The notes beneath the pieces are model-generated. The model saw only the letters and a program-made list of their open reading frames with translations, was not told where the DNA came from and did no database searches. Below are positions 1-12,711 of a DNA stretch of 64,000 nucleotides, one piece after another. The translations under genes and the position numbers were made by a program. Each line of letters starts with the position of its first letter. Position 1 is the stretch's first letter. Origin of the DNA: Takakia lepidozioides (Eukaryota; Streptophyta; Takakiopsida; Takakiales; Takakiaceae); the NCBI GenBank assembly GCA_030704615.1, contig CM060731.1, positions 73,078,756 to 73,142,755 of the forward strand. The letters run 5' to 3'.

Positions 1-383
1 TCACGTTCCCTACATTCAAGTGTTCATACTATGTGGTTGCAGGAGAGCAATCAATGGCTTTACCAGAGGCGATAGTGAGTGGGCAGGTTTTGGTGACCAG
101 ATTGTGGGTGAGAGGAGAAGGGATATGGGGAAGCAGTTGGAGAGAATTATATGAGGCCTGCTACCAGTTGATCAAGCAAACAGGCGAGCATTCAGTCCAC
201 TCAATTTTGGAAGCTTCCAAAAGCTCTGCGAAGGGCTAGAACCCAGTTGCTGGAGAAGAATTCCTGTGAGATAGTAGGCATACTTGGGAAGACTTGCAGT
301 TCTTTGGGTTGTCATTGCTCAACTCGAACAGGGATAAAATGCCATGTTGAAAGCCATCCATCCATTTTCAAAAGCAGGGGGAG
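1..383. other. 5' flank of the CCX gene
   Basis: No gene is recognised here. A short open frame (33-239) has no family resemblance. The stretch just upstream of position 384 is taken as promoter and 5' UTR of the exchanger gene; no clear TATA box or other site was identified. Confidence 0.3.
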
Positions 384-3300
384 ATGACTACGACGTGGGG
401 CCACAGAGTTCGTCCTTTTCTCCGACTTGTTTCTGTAGTTCTTTTTCTCGTTCTTGTGCGCACGCAGTTACCTGGCTGGGATTCTGCATCTGGTTCTTCA
501 TTTGGTATCCGCAACAAATTACAGCGCAGGTCTCCCCAAAATTGGCAGTCGCAGACCTCTTACTTGGATGCATTAGAGAACAGAAGACTAGAGTTGGATG
601 GCGGCGCAGGGAGGCATCTCCTAGGTGTAGAGCGAGGATCTCATCCTGACAAATTTGTAACAGATGTTGGGGAGAGTACTGTGATGTCAGTTCAGACAGG
701 GGGGAAAAGAAGGATTTGGGATAAACAAAAGGATCCAAAAAACACGACAAACTTTCCTACAAAAATCAACGAAATTTCTGTTGCATGTGAAAATGTCAGA
801 GCACATTTGGGCTTTCCAGATTCGTGCTCGTATGTGCGAGCAAATAAACAGTGCCAATCGACTGCATTCGTCAAGTACACAGAATTCTTCTATTGTACGT
901 GTGCATCATCACCAGGTTTCGCCTATGTGGCGCTCAGTCTATGGCTTGTTGCCCTTTTTTATATGCTGGGAAACACAGCAGCAGATTACTTTTGTTGCTC
1001 TTTGGAGAAGCTCTCAAATCTGATGCATCTGTCACCCACAGTTGCTGGGGTGTCGCTCCTTCCCTTTGGAAATGGGGCTCCTGATGTGTTTGCAAGTATT
1101 GTGGCATTCATGGGAAGTGGGCATAGCCAGGTAAAACGTCAGATTGATGCGTGTGTGATTTTCTTAGAAGTCTTTAAATAGTTCCAGGATCGTATGTGCA
1201 TGCTTCTTGTGCAAGTTGGTCACTTGTTGCACTCATCTTCATGGCTGTAATCAGGCAGTAGTGTGTGAGTGTGACACAGGAAGCTAAAATACAATTCTGA
1301 TATGTACAGGAAGGCTCATGGGTCCTAAAATTGAGATTTTGGTATTTTATAGATGTGACACTCAGAAAACAAATCCTAAAGAGAAAGTTGGATGGGTGTC
1401 AAAATATGCAGGCATTACTGGGCACAGAGTTGGGAAATTGATTTGATCTAACATTTGCTATATAACGCATCATGGAATTGGAGTCTGCAGGTAGGGCTGA
1501 ATAGTGTGCTGGGGGGTGCATTCTTCGTCACATCAGTTGTGGCAGGGTCAGTAAGTCTGGCAGTGTCAAGCTCCCAGGCAGAGGGCCGAATACGGCTGGA
1601 TTGCTGCTGCTTTTTGAGAGATGTTGGTTTTTTCTTGGTCTCTTTAGTGGCTCTCTGCTGCATTCTTGTTGCTGGAAAAATATATTTCTGGGGAGCTGTT
1701 GCTTACCTTGCAATATACGTCACATACACAATTGCGGTGGTGGTCATCGAGTGTGCAAAGACGTATACCTACAAAAGCTGCCAAGGGCAGGCTTTAGAGC
1801 CGTTCCTTGCAAGTATGATAATTTCATCTCTCTTTCTCTCTCTCTCTTCCACACTGAGGATCAGAAATGCTTGGCAGCTTATCTGCATGAGGCCTTCACC
1901 CTTAGACAATCACTCGAGCAATAGTTCTTATTCTTGGCTCTGGTTTTGTTTCCTCTCTCATGTTTTCTTTAATTTTCTCCCATAAGCTCTATGAGCTTTC
2001 TGCGGACTTTATAAAGCACCATTTCATTTCATTTCATTTCATTTCTCTCTCTCTCTCTCTCTCTCAACGGCCACAAGGCTACGGCAAACAACGTCTTATG
2101 AGTACAATCTCTCTCTCTCTATATGTCTCTCATGACGTCTTATGAGTACATTCTCTCTCTCTATATATATATATGTCTCTCACGACATCTTATGATTACA
2201 TTCTCTCTCTCTCTCTCTCTCTCTCTAGTCTTATGAATACATTCTTTTGGCTACTGAGCCCCTCAAAAAGGTAGTATATGTCCCCTTTTGTTCTGCCCAA
2301 ACTGGGCGCGGGGTCTATGGCACAAGGCTACAGCAAACAACGTCTTATGAGTACATTCTCTCTTTTTTGGCTTTCTGTGGCCGTTTCCTGTCGGGGCGAA
2401 AGGACTGATAATCACTAGGAAACTTAGCTCTTCTATACTGCTGTGAGGTTAATGTAGATCCATGTGTCAGTTTCTACTTGTCTCTCGTCTCCCAAACTAC
2501 AATTTAGCATGTTAACGTCAGTTCAATTGACCATCAACATAGGAGTGAAAGCATATATCCTAGCATCGCAAATAACAAATGTTTGCATCTGGCTGGCAGG
2601 TTCTCCATCCTCTCTCCCTTCTTATTCTGAAAGGGATGAAGAGGCGTTGGTCGTGCCATCCACTGCTGCAGCCATCCATCCAAGCCAGGCCCCAGTTGAG
2701 ACGCAGTGGAAGTGGGCACCACATGTTGCCATTTATTCTCACACAAGCATGGCTGTCACATTGGAGAAATCGGTGAACATTTTTGAGACAGCCCCCCGTG
2801 CTCTGTGGGGTTGGCGTGAGCAGGATGAAGCTGAATTGCGGGTGAGATTACTTGCCGTATGGTAGTAGACATTTCCTTGCGTAACTTTGGTGGGTTCTCA
2901 TCCCCATTAGAGGGATTCTTGTTATTTGACAAATCTGTCACTAGTTACTGATCAACACAAATTTCAGCAGAATGAGGTTGCCAGACCTCCAGGGGCAGGA
3001 TAAAAAAAGAGGCATATGGAGCCTGTAAGTTGAAACAATGGACTAAAGCACATACCCAATGTGTAGTGGCTGGAACTGTCTGACAGACCTGGTGGAGTAT
3101 ATGTCCCACCCCTGAGCTTAGTAGTTCGGTGTTGATGACTAAAGTCGTATTGCTTCTTTGAAATAGAAGAATTATTGAGCAAGTTAGGAAGTTAGGGTAT
3201 TGATTCTGATAGAGATGACAGACAAAAATGTATAATTGGGAAACCAGATCTTTGAGTCTTGGGCTAGTCAAAGAATCTGTCTTTGCATATGGACAATGAT

Positions 3301-4121
3301 CTCATTTATCCATTGACTTGCAGGTAGGAAAATGGCTTCAGCGGTTTTGCTTTCAGATTGTAGATCTGCCCCTTACCCTCCCCCGCCGCCTCACAATACC
3401 CATTATCAAAGAGTCCCCACAATGGTCTCGCCCTTTTGCAATTGCCAGTGCAACATTGTCCCCAACTCTTTTGGCTGCAGTGTGGGATAGCAAGGATGGA
3501 TATCCTGTTGGCAGCAGTGTGAACGTATACGTATTCGGCATAGTTGTGGGAGTCACCCTGGGCATTCTTGCATTCTCTTCAACAGTAGCTGAGCACCCGC
3601 CCCGTCGATTCTCCTTGCCGTGGGTGGCCGGGGGATTCATCATGAGCATTGTGTGGTTTTATCTCATTGCAAATGAGCTCGTAGCAGCATTAGTTGCCGT
3701 GGGCGTTATTCTGGAAGTTGATGCTGCAATCTTGGGGCTTACTGTTCTTGCATGGGGAAATTCTATTGGGGATTTAATGTCGAATCACGCCCTTGCTGCT
3801 AATGGGGCTGATGGCATACAGATTGCAATGTCTGGATGCTATGCGGGTCCGATGTTCAATGCACTGGTTGGTTTGGGTCTCTCTTTCCTGTTTGCTAGCT
3901 GGAGGACCTTCCCTCATGCCCTTGTTCTGCCAACCGACAATTCTTTGTTCTATACCCTTGGATTTCTCATTCTTGGGCTACTTTGGGCCTTGGTTGCTCT
4001 CCCCGCCAACAGGATGACTCCAAGCAAGGGCCTGGGTATTGGGTTACTCCTTTTGTATGCATCATTTCTTTCGCTCCGATTGGTAAGCAGTCTTGGGCTT
4101 GTCTACTTGGCAGGTCTTTGA
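384..4121 (+). CDS. CCX: Cation/calcium exchanger (CCX, Na+/Ca2+ exchanger superfamily)
   Basis: Multi-pass membrane antiporter expected to exchange Ca2+ or monovalent cations across plasma or endomembranes. Four exons join in phase with GT-AG borders: 384-1130, 1491-1812, 2600-2841 and 3324-4121, giving 702 residues. The two inverted alpha-repeats that form the ion site are visible: FGNGAPDVFAS near residue 230 (exon 1) and AWGNSIGDLMSNHALAA near residue 580 (exon 4). The N-terminus has a hydrophobic signal-like segment (residues ~12-25) followed by a long polar stretch, then dense hydrophobic helices; the central loop (exon 3) is polar. This layout, with a G-N-G-A-P-D first repeat, is that of plant CCX proteins and animal NCKX6/NCLX rather than CAX. 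The start is the first ATG of the exon frame. Intron 2 (1813-2599) holds a LINE 3' end and CT-rich repeats. The paralogue (CCX1-5) cannot be told. Confidence 0.9.
1855..2046 (+). mobile_element. LINE 3' end in CCX intron 2
   Basis: This segment matches the reverse complement of 27591-27745: both share the stretch around CCATAAGCTCTATGAGC and end in reiterated ATTTC units (four here, 2023-2045). The partner copy reads upstream into a C-terminal LINE zinc-finger-like region, so this is the 3' tail of a non-LTR retrotransposon. It lies in intron 2 of the exchanger in sense orientation, and only the tail is present, as expected for 5'-truncated insertion. Confidence 0.7.
2047..2375 (+). repeat. 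CT/TA microsatellite with tandem ~45-90 bp units
   Basis: Directly after the ATTTC tail come long CT runs, a short TA run (about 2163-2174) and at least four imperfect copies of a unit holding CGTCTTATGAGTACA. Within the same CCX intron; probably expanded from the LINE tail. Confidence 0.75.
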
Positions 4122-5289
4122 AAGAATTATGGTTCTGGCCTTGGTGTAGGTTGACAGTGTATAGAAAAGGAGAGATAGAGGATGGAATTGTTTAATACTG
4201 CCCCTTCTGAGGGTGGAGGCTGTGCGCATTGGTACGATATATTCATAAATCTGTTAGAACCCATGTACAGATACAGAGATGGACAGGTGTTTGTAGTAGA
4301 TCCTCATGTAAAAGATTTCATTTCAGTTTTTGGTCAGGTTGTAACATAGCTGTTCTTGATCCATTCTAGAAGAAAATTTTTGAGGTCAGTTGATCTGACA
4401 GGAAATAAGGACATATTAGGGGGTTTTTCCACAGCAGAGAAGCTAAGCACTCACTCAGAAGCCATCATGTTGTGCATTGTGTGAGTGTGATTATGTAATT
4501 GACCGGATTTCACGAGGAGCAGCAACTTTTCACCATCAAGGATAGGATCCCCAAGCATTTGAGGATCTTGTTGTCTCCTATTTATGTTTCTGTGGCATTG
4601 GGATTGTGTCTCCTTATTATGATAGTGCTTTAGTCTCTCATCTTCTCTTCCCTCAGTTAGAATCACATGAGTTTCCTGTTGGAGTCACTGGTGTCTTCTC
4701 ACTCGCAGCACACGAATTGTAGATCATTTTGTGATCGCCCTGTGAACTTGCTCAGGCTCACACTCAATCGACTGTTGGGTTGCGCCTCAGTGAATTCCTT
4801 GGCCATGCACCTCCCAATCTATGATGTGCAAAGCCATTCTTGAACTGGTGTTCAATATAGACCCCTACCGAACAGCTTCTGGCTTTGTCGACCTGGATGT
4901 GGTTGTCGTGCTTCGCCATATGTGAAAGGAATGGTGCAGCCATTCAAACTCTGACGGCTTATTACCCAAGGAATGTGATGGACGACGGCTGAAGCTCATG
5001 CGCGTTAGGCCAGTCACTGTAGGCCGAAAGGTTTGGGGTGATGGCGTGACTGTCCCACCAAGAGCCTAAGGGCGGGGCCACATGTGTGGCACGCAATGAC
5101 AATCGTTTCGTCACCCTACACCCAACCCTGAGACTCTAAAGTTGGAGCTTGAATCAGGCAGGCTCAGTTCATCAGCTCATCATTCCGTTGTGATCTATTC
5201 AATCGCTCTTCAAATTCAACTATACACATAGATTCTTTTTCAAAAGCTGAGACTAGCATTATCTGATCACACCCTTTGAATGCCAAGCA
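4122..5289. other. Intergenic, no gene seen
   Basis: 3' UTR and spacer after the CCX stop codon. Only short unconvincing open frames occur on both strands. The final part (about 5050-5289) may already be decayed LINE sequence leading into the next feature. Confidence 0.4.
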
Positions 5290-6010
5290 ACCAAAAGCAC
5301 ACTGAAGAGAGTCTGTATGGAAGTCGAAAGAGCAGTGGATTCTTGGGAGAGTTTCGTCTCCTCTGTGGCTGACAAGATCATTGGGAGGAAACTGCCAATT
5401 GTCAATTGTCAATTGTCTGCGGTAGAGCTGTTAATTGGTGGACCAATGAGATTAAACTCAAGATAGCTAAGAGACGAGTCCTCTACAAGAGTGCTGCAAT
5501 TTGAAAAGCAACAAAGGATTGTGGGCTAAGTACTACCAGATCCGCAAAGATATCAATCAGCTTGTAATAAGGTCTCAGAAGAAATTATACTGGGACAAGC
5601 TATACAGTGAAATAAACTCAAACCACCATGGTGGTAATGACAAGAGATTCTGGTTGGCCCTTCAACGTTTGTGCAAGCCGAAAAACTGTCAGCAAGTACA
5701 AGCGCTGAGGACTTCTAAGGGTGCAGTGGTGATTTCAACGGTTGACATTGTCAAAACCTTTGAGACCCACTCCAGTACGCTAGGCAGAATTTCTAGGTCT
5801 AACAGTGAGGGGTCCTCTGAAGAATGGAAGGACACAGTTGGAAAAACTGTTCCTATGATTCAAGACAGCCCTGATGAACTGGAGTATATTTCAAAGGGTT
5901 ACAACGCTCCCATTAGTTCTTTTGAAGCAATTGAGCATTCACGTTTACGTGAAAACTTTTCAACTCAGATTCACTTTTTGGCCAATAAGCGATTTGAGCT
6001 GACAGGGAGG
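5290..6010 (+). mobile_element. LINE fragment (between endonuclease and reverse transcriptase)
   Basis: The translation contains the region typical of non-LTR retrotransposon ORF2 after the endonuclease: a W-W-T-N-E-I-K-like piece near 5435, then a frame from 5501 with LWAKYYQIRKDINQLV, SQKKLYWDKLY and FWLALQRLCKPK, a pattern common in plant LINE proteins. The frame is broken near 5500 and again by the stop at 6016. No RT motifs follow; the pTAC5 gene begins at once, so the fragment lies in its promoter-proximal region. Confidence 0.65.
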
Positions 6011-6064
6011 AGATAAGCAGGGGCAAGCAGAAGCTGGGTGAGATCGTGAACCGGGTAGGCAGCT

Positions 6065-9000
6065 ATGGCCGCGGCTCCATTGTTCTCGATGGTGGCCGTA
6101 AATACGCGGTCTCTCTCACTGAAGGTACGTCGTCTAGCTAGATTTTTTTTGGTTGTTGGAAGGATTAACTTGAGCTCCTGCGTCAGTGTTTTGAAACTCC
6201 TCCTCAAAATATTGCAAAACATATGTTCATCTTTTCATGTTCTCTTCGTCAAGTCTAGACAATGATCCTTTGCATTCTCTCTCTATCTCTCTGTGCAGCA
6301 TGAGACTGCTTCCCACCGGCCAAATCAAGTGAAGTATTGCTCTTGTTTTCATCAATCCCAGCATGTCATCCTGTCTAACCTCCAAGGGCCACAAAGCAGC
6401 AAAAATCCTCTTTCAAATCAAGGCTCGCTACAATGGCATGCTAGGAGACACAAAGAGATCCAGCAGAAGGCCAGCCATAGCAGAGTCACGAAGACTGAGG
6501 GACAGGGAAGTGCAATTGCATCGGGGACAGCAGAATCGTATGGGGAGAGAGAAGAAGCTCGCTGGCTTCGTGAGGAACAAAGATGGTTGCGCGAGGAGGA
6601 GAGATGGCAGCGGGAAGAGGTTCGGTGGAATGCTGAACGTCAAGTGTGGGCACAGGAATCAGCAGCCTTTGCAGTCGAAATCAAGGTAACAGTTTCATTG
6701 TTGTGCATGTGTTCTTGACTACTTCTAGCGAAGTGTGAAAGAATGATGGCCACTTGGTTTTACAACCCCATTTCTATCCATTTGTTTGGATTAAATACAA
6801 TCAAATCTCCATGGATCTGCAATCAATCAGATCAGCTACTGTCACAGCTGTTGTTTTCTTTTTGGATCCCACAGAAGATACTATGTAAACTTATGTGTGG
6901 AGCTCCTACCATGCCCATGAAGGTTTGTCGCCTCGTTTTTACTGTTGCAGTTTGTCAGTGAATATGGAAATCGAATTGTCATTAGACTTCTCACCATGAA
7001 ATTTCAGCTGTAAGATTGATGAAGAGTTGGAGCTCATGCAATTGGTGGTAGGTGCTGAAGCAAGAACTCGAGCAGCTTCGTGCGTTGACTAGCAATGAAA
7101 GAGTGTCAAGTGGGTCCTTCAGCAAGGTCATGACGGACTTGAAAAGCCTTCTAGAATCTTTACGAAGTTCAGGTACGGCCAAAAGACCATATTACATGTA
7201 TTCAATCCTCATCTATGGGTACAGCTACAGTGGGCTTCAATTTTCAGCAAGTTGACTCTTCTCAATTGGATGTGTAGCTGGTGCTTGAGAGCATAAATTA
7301 CCATCATGTTGAGAACATGTACTAGGCGAACTGGGGAGCAACAAAGAAAACAAGAATGGACAATAAGGTCCACAAGAGCCTATGGGACAAGCCTAACAAA
7401 CAAAGAAACAACTGGAAAAACCCAGGCCTATTCTCTGCTGAAAGACTTGGGGCCTTATGAAGGTAAGCTGTTAGAGAATGTACTCATAAGAAGTTGTTTG
7501 CTGTAGCTGCTAGTGACAGGGAGAGAAAGCTGAAGGAATCAAGGGGAATGTTGTTCTCCTGCTTGTTGGATCAGTGAGTCGGCCTCTTGAGTGCCCTGGA
7601 ATCACAAGCGTTTTGTCAGTGCCATTCACATTGCATCTTATGTTGGCATAGATGCAGATGCCAACCAGCCAGCGGTTACAGAGGAAGTGGAGGTGCTGTT
7701 TGAAAGCTCTGCCGAGTATTCCGAACTCAGTACAGTATCCAAAGAAGAACTTTCTCCCTCAACAAATCCAACTCTGTCGATGTCAGATTTCTCCATCAAT
7801 CTAGTCTCACCTGCGGATGTGATTGCTGCTGTTGCTTCAAGGACAGTAGGTTCGATCGTTGGGCCTGAAACCAAGGGTTCAGACATTGCATCCCCTTCTG
7901 TGGCCCCAACAAAGCAGACACTGAAGATAGGGTCACAGGGGGACGATGTGCGAGCACTGCAGGTGTGGCAGGAGCGGTCCTTTTGTTGCATTTGACGGTG
8001 ATTGAAAGGCGAGTGAGCATTTTGCTTGGATGGATGCCAGCTGTAGTTTGTTTGTATAGGTGCCAACCAGACCTCTACAGTATAGGAAGAGGGAAAGAGA
8101 GGAAAAGCCTGTCACTGGAAACCAGGCACTCCTGGCTCCTACTTGGGTGGTCACTGTCGTCTGAGTGTTGGCCAGGCATCCCGGGTTGTGCTGGCCAAGA
8201 GCACTCAAGTGTACTTTTGCAGATCTGGGAGGGGGCATTCTGACGTCCTTCTCCATGTTGCTTCTTAGACAACAAAGCAAGTTGTGTGGCACATAAAAGA
8301 GGGGATTTCTATGGTATAATGTTGTGTTTGCGCACAACATACATTGCTGATTTGTGACCCTAATGTAGCTCATGAATAAACCGAGAAACATGTACCTGCA
8401 AAAGTGTTTTGATATATTTTGAGGTACAGGCCCAGTGAGACACGGCCTCCAGAGCCAGTTGTTGGGTTTCTACCCTCAAGGGGCTGGAGCTCAGGGCCAA
8501 ATTGCCAGATTGCTCACACAGGCAACAACAAGAACGTTTGAGAGAGAGAGAGATGCGCAGAATCTAAGGAGCTTTATAAAGTGTACAAAATGCTAGGGAA
8601 AGAGCTAGGGCCCTGTGGCTGTAAGGTCATGGAATTCATGTTGCATAGGAAGGAAAGGGGAGCTGGTCCTCCAGGTATAGTTACTCGGGGTGCTGAACAG
8701 CTGATTCTCTAGTTTAAAGTTGAACGGTCATGTTGGCGATGCTTAGGTTTGCTTGTTGCTGTTTCAGGATGCCCTTTAGACTCAGCTTTTATTCAGGGGA
8801 GGATGAAATGGAATTCTCCAGTTTCTCTAATGACACTGAGAAACCTGTCAAAACATGGCGGGTGTGTTTGCATACATGCAGTTGAGTATGCATTGATGTG
8901 CTTGCAACTTTCTGTATGGTGTATGTGAAAGCTTTAAAAGATCTTGGTTTCTTGGATTGAGCACTTGGAATCAACCAGTACTTTTCTGCCACAAAAGTCC

Positions 9001-10764
9001 TTTGGAGTGAAATGATTTGCTTAGAGTGAAATGATTTGACATACTGTTTCTTTGACAGGCATCAATAGGTGTGGTGGAAGATGGCGTGATATCAGCAGAG
9101 CTCTTGGGAAAGATGTTAAGAGAAAGCAACTCAGCATCAGCTTCCTCAAAAAAGGACAAATCCAACCCAACTGTTGCTAGTTCTCCACCCAAGGTGAGTG
9201 CTGCAGAATGCATGCAGAAGTGTGAGTGAAAAGAAGATGAAAATCATCATGTCCACTGTAAGGAGGGCCTATTAAGATACTTCCAAATGAGATCACCAAT
9301 TAAAAACCCAATGTAAGTTGCGGCCCAACGACGTGTAACAGAGAGAGATTGGTTGTTAGAGGGGGTTTACTGCCTACAGCTTACTGCTGCCTCACTAGTT
9401 TGGTTGTGTCACGGTATATGGCCAACCTGTAATGGATGATAAATTTGTGCATTCAGACCGGGGTACCCGGTGTTAATAATCCCACTTCACCCGCATCGAT
9501 TGTGCCTGTGGCAGGAGAGGGAGATAGACCGCTTTGCTCGAAGTGATGCTGAAGAAGGCACTGGTAATGATCGTCGAGTCTACTTGCTGGGTGAAAATCG
9601 GTGGGAGGAGCCAAGTAGACTCTCAAAGAAAGAGAATGGACGGACACAAATGAAGCTTGTTGGTGTAGAGATGTGCTTTTCTTGCAGAGGGGAAGGCGTT
9701 ACTCTGTGCACCGGTATTTTCCTAATCTTCCAAGTTGTCTGTGGTTGGGCAGGCTTGTTGCCGTAACCTTTAACAACTTTTCCCAGCACATTTCATAGAT
9801 GTTCAGGGAAAAGCATGGTCATCAACATACATTCAGTTCGGGAAGCGGGCTAGGTCCTTGCAAAGGATTTTTTTCCTACACAGCTTATTTGCAGGTCGTA
9901 TCACTAGATATAGGTGATAAATGTATAATGCTGGTTGTGAGACAAGTTGGCCATAGTTTTGACAGCTGTTGAACTTGGCCCAAATTATTTGCTACATTGT
10001 ATAAATCATATTCTTCCCAGATTAGATATCAGCTGCAGGAAATGAGTGCCTTTGCAAGCGGGTGAGAGACAGGTTCCAATACAAGTGACTTGTGACAATT
10101 TAGGTCACATAGAAAGTATCTGTTATGCATGCTGGACATATGGATGATGCACTGTTGCGCTCTGTGCTTTTTTTTGCAGAGTGTGAGGGTACCGGTGATC
10201 TTAACGTAGAGGAGCAGGTAATGTCACCTCTCTGATGATTGGTACCCATCCACGTATTTAGAGAGCCTTTACATTGGAATGACTTCCATCCAGGTGGGTA
10301 TTCATGGGTGTCAGTCACCAGGAATTTCGGTGCTTCGGTATCCCTCAAGTCTGTCAATATTACATAGATATATTGTATGTTAGAGATGTGCTCACTGTGT
10401 TTCTTGCCTCTCTCCTGAAACCAAAAATCCTGAGTCCCTCTCTCAGTTTAAGCTACCTCTGCCCCTTCGCCCTTTTTAAACCTGCTCTATCCAAGCTGGG
10501 TCGTCAATGGCCACAAAGCTACCAATATGAAGTCACATCAGCACTACCTCTATCATGAGTGCTATGGCAGTTTTGGGGCGAGTTTCATTAGTGTGCACTT
10601 TTCTCTCGGATGTGTAAAGGGCACTCACAATGCAACTTCAACATGCTTGGAGTGTGCAGTTTTTGGAATGGATGGAGGAGGGTGCTAAATGTCCCTATTG
10701 CGAAGGGTCTGGAGCCGTTGCTTGTGATATTTGTGTAGGAAAGGAGGGTATGAAGGCTTCATAA
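6065..10764 (+). CDS. PTAC5: pTAC5-like plastid nucleoid protein (peptidoglycan-binding-like + DnaJ-type zinc finger)
   Basis: Homologue of the plastid transcriptionally active chromosome protein pTAC5. Proposed exons: 6065-6124, 6299-6685, 6875-6922 (tentative), 7052-7172, 7507-7573, 7620-7962, 8768-8861, 9059-9193, 9515-9713, 10180-10217, 10660-10764; apart from 8768-8861 all phases fit, for about 532 residues. Order of parts: transit-peptide-like N-terminus (MAAAPLFSMVAVNTRSLSLK), R/E-rich coiled coil with repeated RWLREE/RWQREE units, Leu/Glu helix, a peptidoglycan-binding-like fold (LKIGSQGDDVRALQ ... EDGVISAELL) and a C-terminal Cys-rich zinc finger (CFSCRGEG, CEGTG, CPYCEGSGAVACDIC). 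Exon 8768-8861 is 94 nt between phase-0 introns, so it breaks the frame; the family pattern suggests two missing bases at its start. Either an assembly error or a recent lesion. The start of the exon at 9515 is also uncertain (9456 possible). Confidence 0.82.
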
Positions 10765-11463
10765 AACCTTATGCTTCAAAAAGTAATTAGATCCTTTGCA
10801 TTACCTCAGAGATCGACTTTAGTATGACCTAACTGTCATCAACAATCTTTTCTAAATTTGTGTGTCCAGAGCTTTGTGGCCACTCGCATCAGTTCCATGG
10901 AGACCCTGCCGAATGCAGTCCAACATGGCAAGCTTGAGCCACATTGCCAATAGCTACTGGATTTTCTGTCAGATTTTGAAGCTGCAATATTTATTTGGAT
11001 TTCCTCACAGGTCACACTAGCCAAATAGTCAGCCAATATGGTATTGGTCATTGCTATTTGGACTCCACTATTGGAGTAAACACTGCACTAACCATATGTA
11101 AATGGAAGTGCAAGTGAGATACCACTAGCTTTGTTGTTGCTCCAGACAAGCAATAAGCTCCTAGGGGTTGTTAGGGCTGAAAACCCAGGAGGAGGTGCCT
11201 GTTGCAATGGTGGGAGCAGTGACATGAGGCCAATTGGACCAAAATCTATTGGTTAAGTGCAGTCTCCATCAGATCCAAAATTCCCAATACTGTTTGGTCA
11301 TCAAAACAATCTTCCGTCAAGATGCTTTTGTGTAACGTAGCTAAGGTACCTTGAATCCCAGAAGGGCAGCGCACCAACAGAATTGCAGCAAAAATAATTG
11401 GCAGTGTGCTGCTGTTACAAACCCTAGTAAACTAGCATCAGAGGTGAGCGAAGAGTAACTGCT
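10765..11463. other. Intergenic, no gene seen
   Basis: Spacer between the convergent pTAC5 gene and the small minus-strand gene. No domain-like translation and no obvious repeat on either strand. Confidence 0.4.
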
Positions 11464-12364
11464 TCACGGTACACTGTCTCTGCTTTCCAAACTGGAGGAG
11501 TTGTGTTGCGGCAGTTGGCTTTGAACTGCTGCCAGCTCCTCCATAGCTTGAATCTCATCCGCTCTTCGCTGAGCTTCAATGACAACCACCTTATCGTCTG
11601 GCCACCGAAGAATGCAAACAGGATTAATTGCACTTATGTCTAGGACATGACTCACTTAGTTGATGCTACTATTGAAGCTCTCCACTTCCCTCGATGTCAA
11701 TGACGCTAGCGAGGGTCTTGCATGAAAAGGAGCTGCCATTATGTACTGTGAGGATTGCTGAGAAATTGAAGTACTTGGAAGTCCAAACAAACTATCCCTG
11801 CTCATATGTTTAATTGCACAGGTTTACATACTCCACTCAAAAAACAAGAGAGACTTCATTTCTTGCATTGCCACAGCGAGACTGAAGGTCTTGGGGCGGG
11901 TGGACAAATGAGGGAGAGCCTCTTCCAAGGCCTGGACATACTCATCCTTGACCTCTTCATTTTGGAAATTTTCTATGCGCCACTTCCGAACCGAAAGTTT
12001 CACAGATCTCTTGGTGTTGGGAAAACACCTTTTGATCTCAGTCCAAACCAGGAAGTGGTCAGAGGTACCAATATCAGTTCTATCTATCAACACACTGGCA
12101 CTATGGGGAAACAAATTTTTGTCCATTATGATGTAATCCACAATGGAACGTTCCCCAGTTTGGGCTTTCTCAGGAGTCCACTGCATTTGGTCTAACTACC
12201 CCGTGTGTAGATTTTGCTCGTCTTGTGTAAATTTTAAGGATCCGTAAACCATTCAGAGTACCAAATCCTTCAGTCGCACGTCGCTCAGACTCAGCACTCT
12301 TAGGGACAGTTTGTCTGTCTGACTGCTTGGAATCAAACCTCATCCAGTGCATCAAACTGGTTAG

Positions 12365-12402
<38 letters not shown>

Positions 12403-12711
12403 TAAGCGAACGAGTCCGATGCTGTAGAAGCCCACACCCCACAGTAGATGTATAGTTCGAAAGTTAAAAAAGGGTTGTAGCTGGGCAGAAGACACCAGCC
12501 AGCAACCAGGCATAGAAGCCTCACAACCATTCCCGTCCAAGACAACCCTCCGGATACCCCCGCCCTTACACAAACATAGTAAATTTGCAAGCAAAAACGG
12601 GTGAACGGATGGAAGGGACGCACAGAAGCCGGTGGAAACCATGAAGAGCTCCATGCCAGCACCCGCGGCAGCACCTAGCAGCGAAAGCTTGAGGTACCAA
12701 CGACTGTGCAT
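11464..12711 (-). CDS. Small conserved single-span membrane protein (73 aa, 'MELFM...TGFYDKV' type)
   Basis: Two exons on the minus strand, 12711-12624 and 11597-11464, spliced in phase (T|AC makes the Tyr of GFYDKV), give 73 residues. The N-terminal part KLSLLGAAAGAGMELFM is a short hydrophobic segment; it is followed by STGFYDKVVVIEAQRRADE and a Gln/Ser-rich tail. From memory, plants and some other eukaryotes have small proteins with a similar MELFMIKTGFYDKV core and no assigned function, probably membrane-bound in an organelle. The ATG at 12709-12711 is preferred: upstream frame is open but has only a GTG. The 1.03-kb intron (11598-12623) has been invaded by a LINE endonuclease fragment and an AG microsatellite, which hides the gene from single-frame searches. 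Confidence 0.7.
11824..12300 (-). mobile_element. LINE endonuclease (EEP) fragment
   Basis: Minus-strand translation shows the C-terminal half of an apurinic-type endonuclease: VDYIIMDKNLF followed by TDIGTSDHFLVW, where S-D-H is the catalytic histidine motif of the exo/endonuclease/phosphatase fold of non-LTR retrotransposons. Just upstream, in another frame (12170-12260), are traces of the preceding beta strand. The 120-residue frame is open but isolated. It lies sense-oriented in the intron of the small membrane-protein gene. Confidence 0.8.
12363..12401 (+). repeat. (AG)n microsatellite
   Basis: Nearly uninterrupted AG dinucleotide run directly upstream (minus-strand sense) of the LINE endonuclease fragment, inside the same intron. 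Confidence 0.9.
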
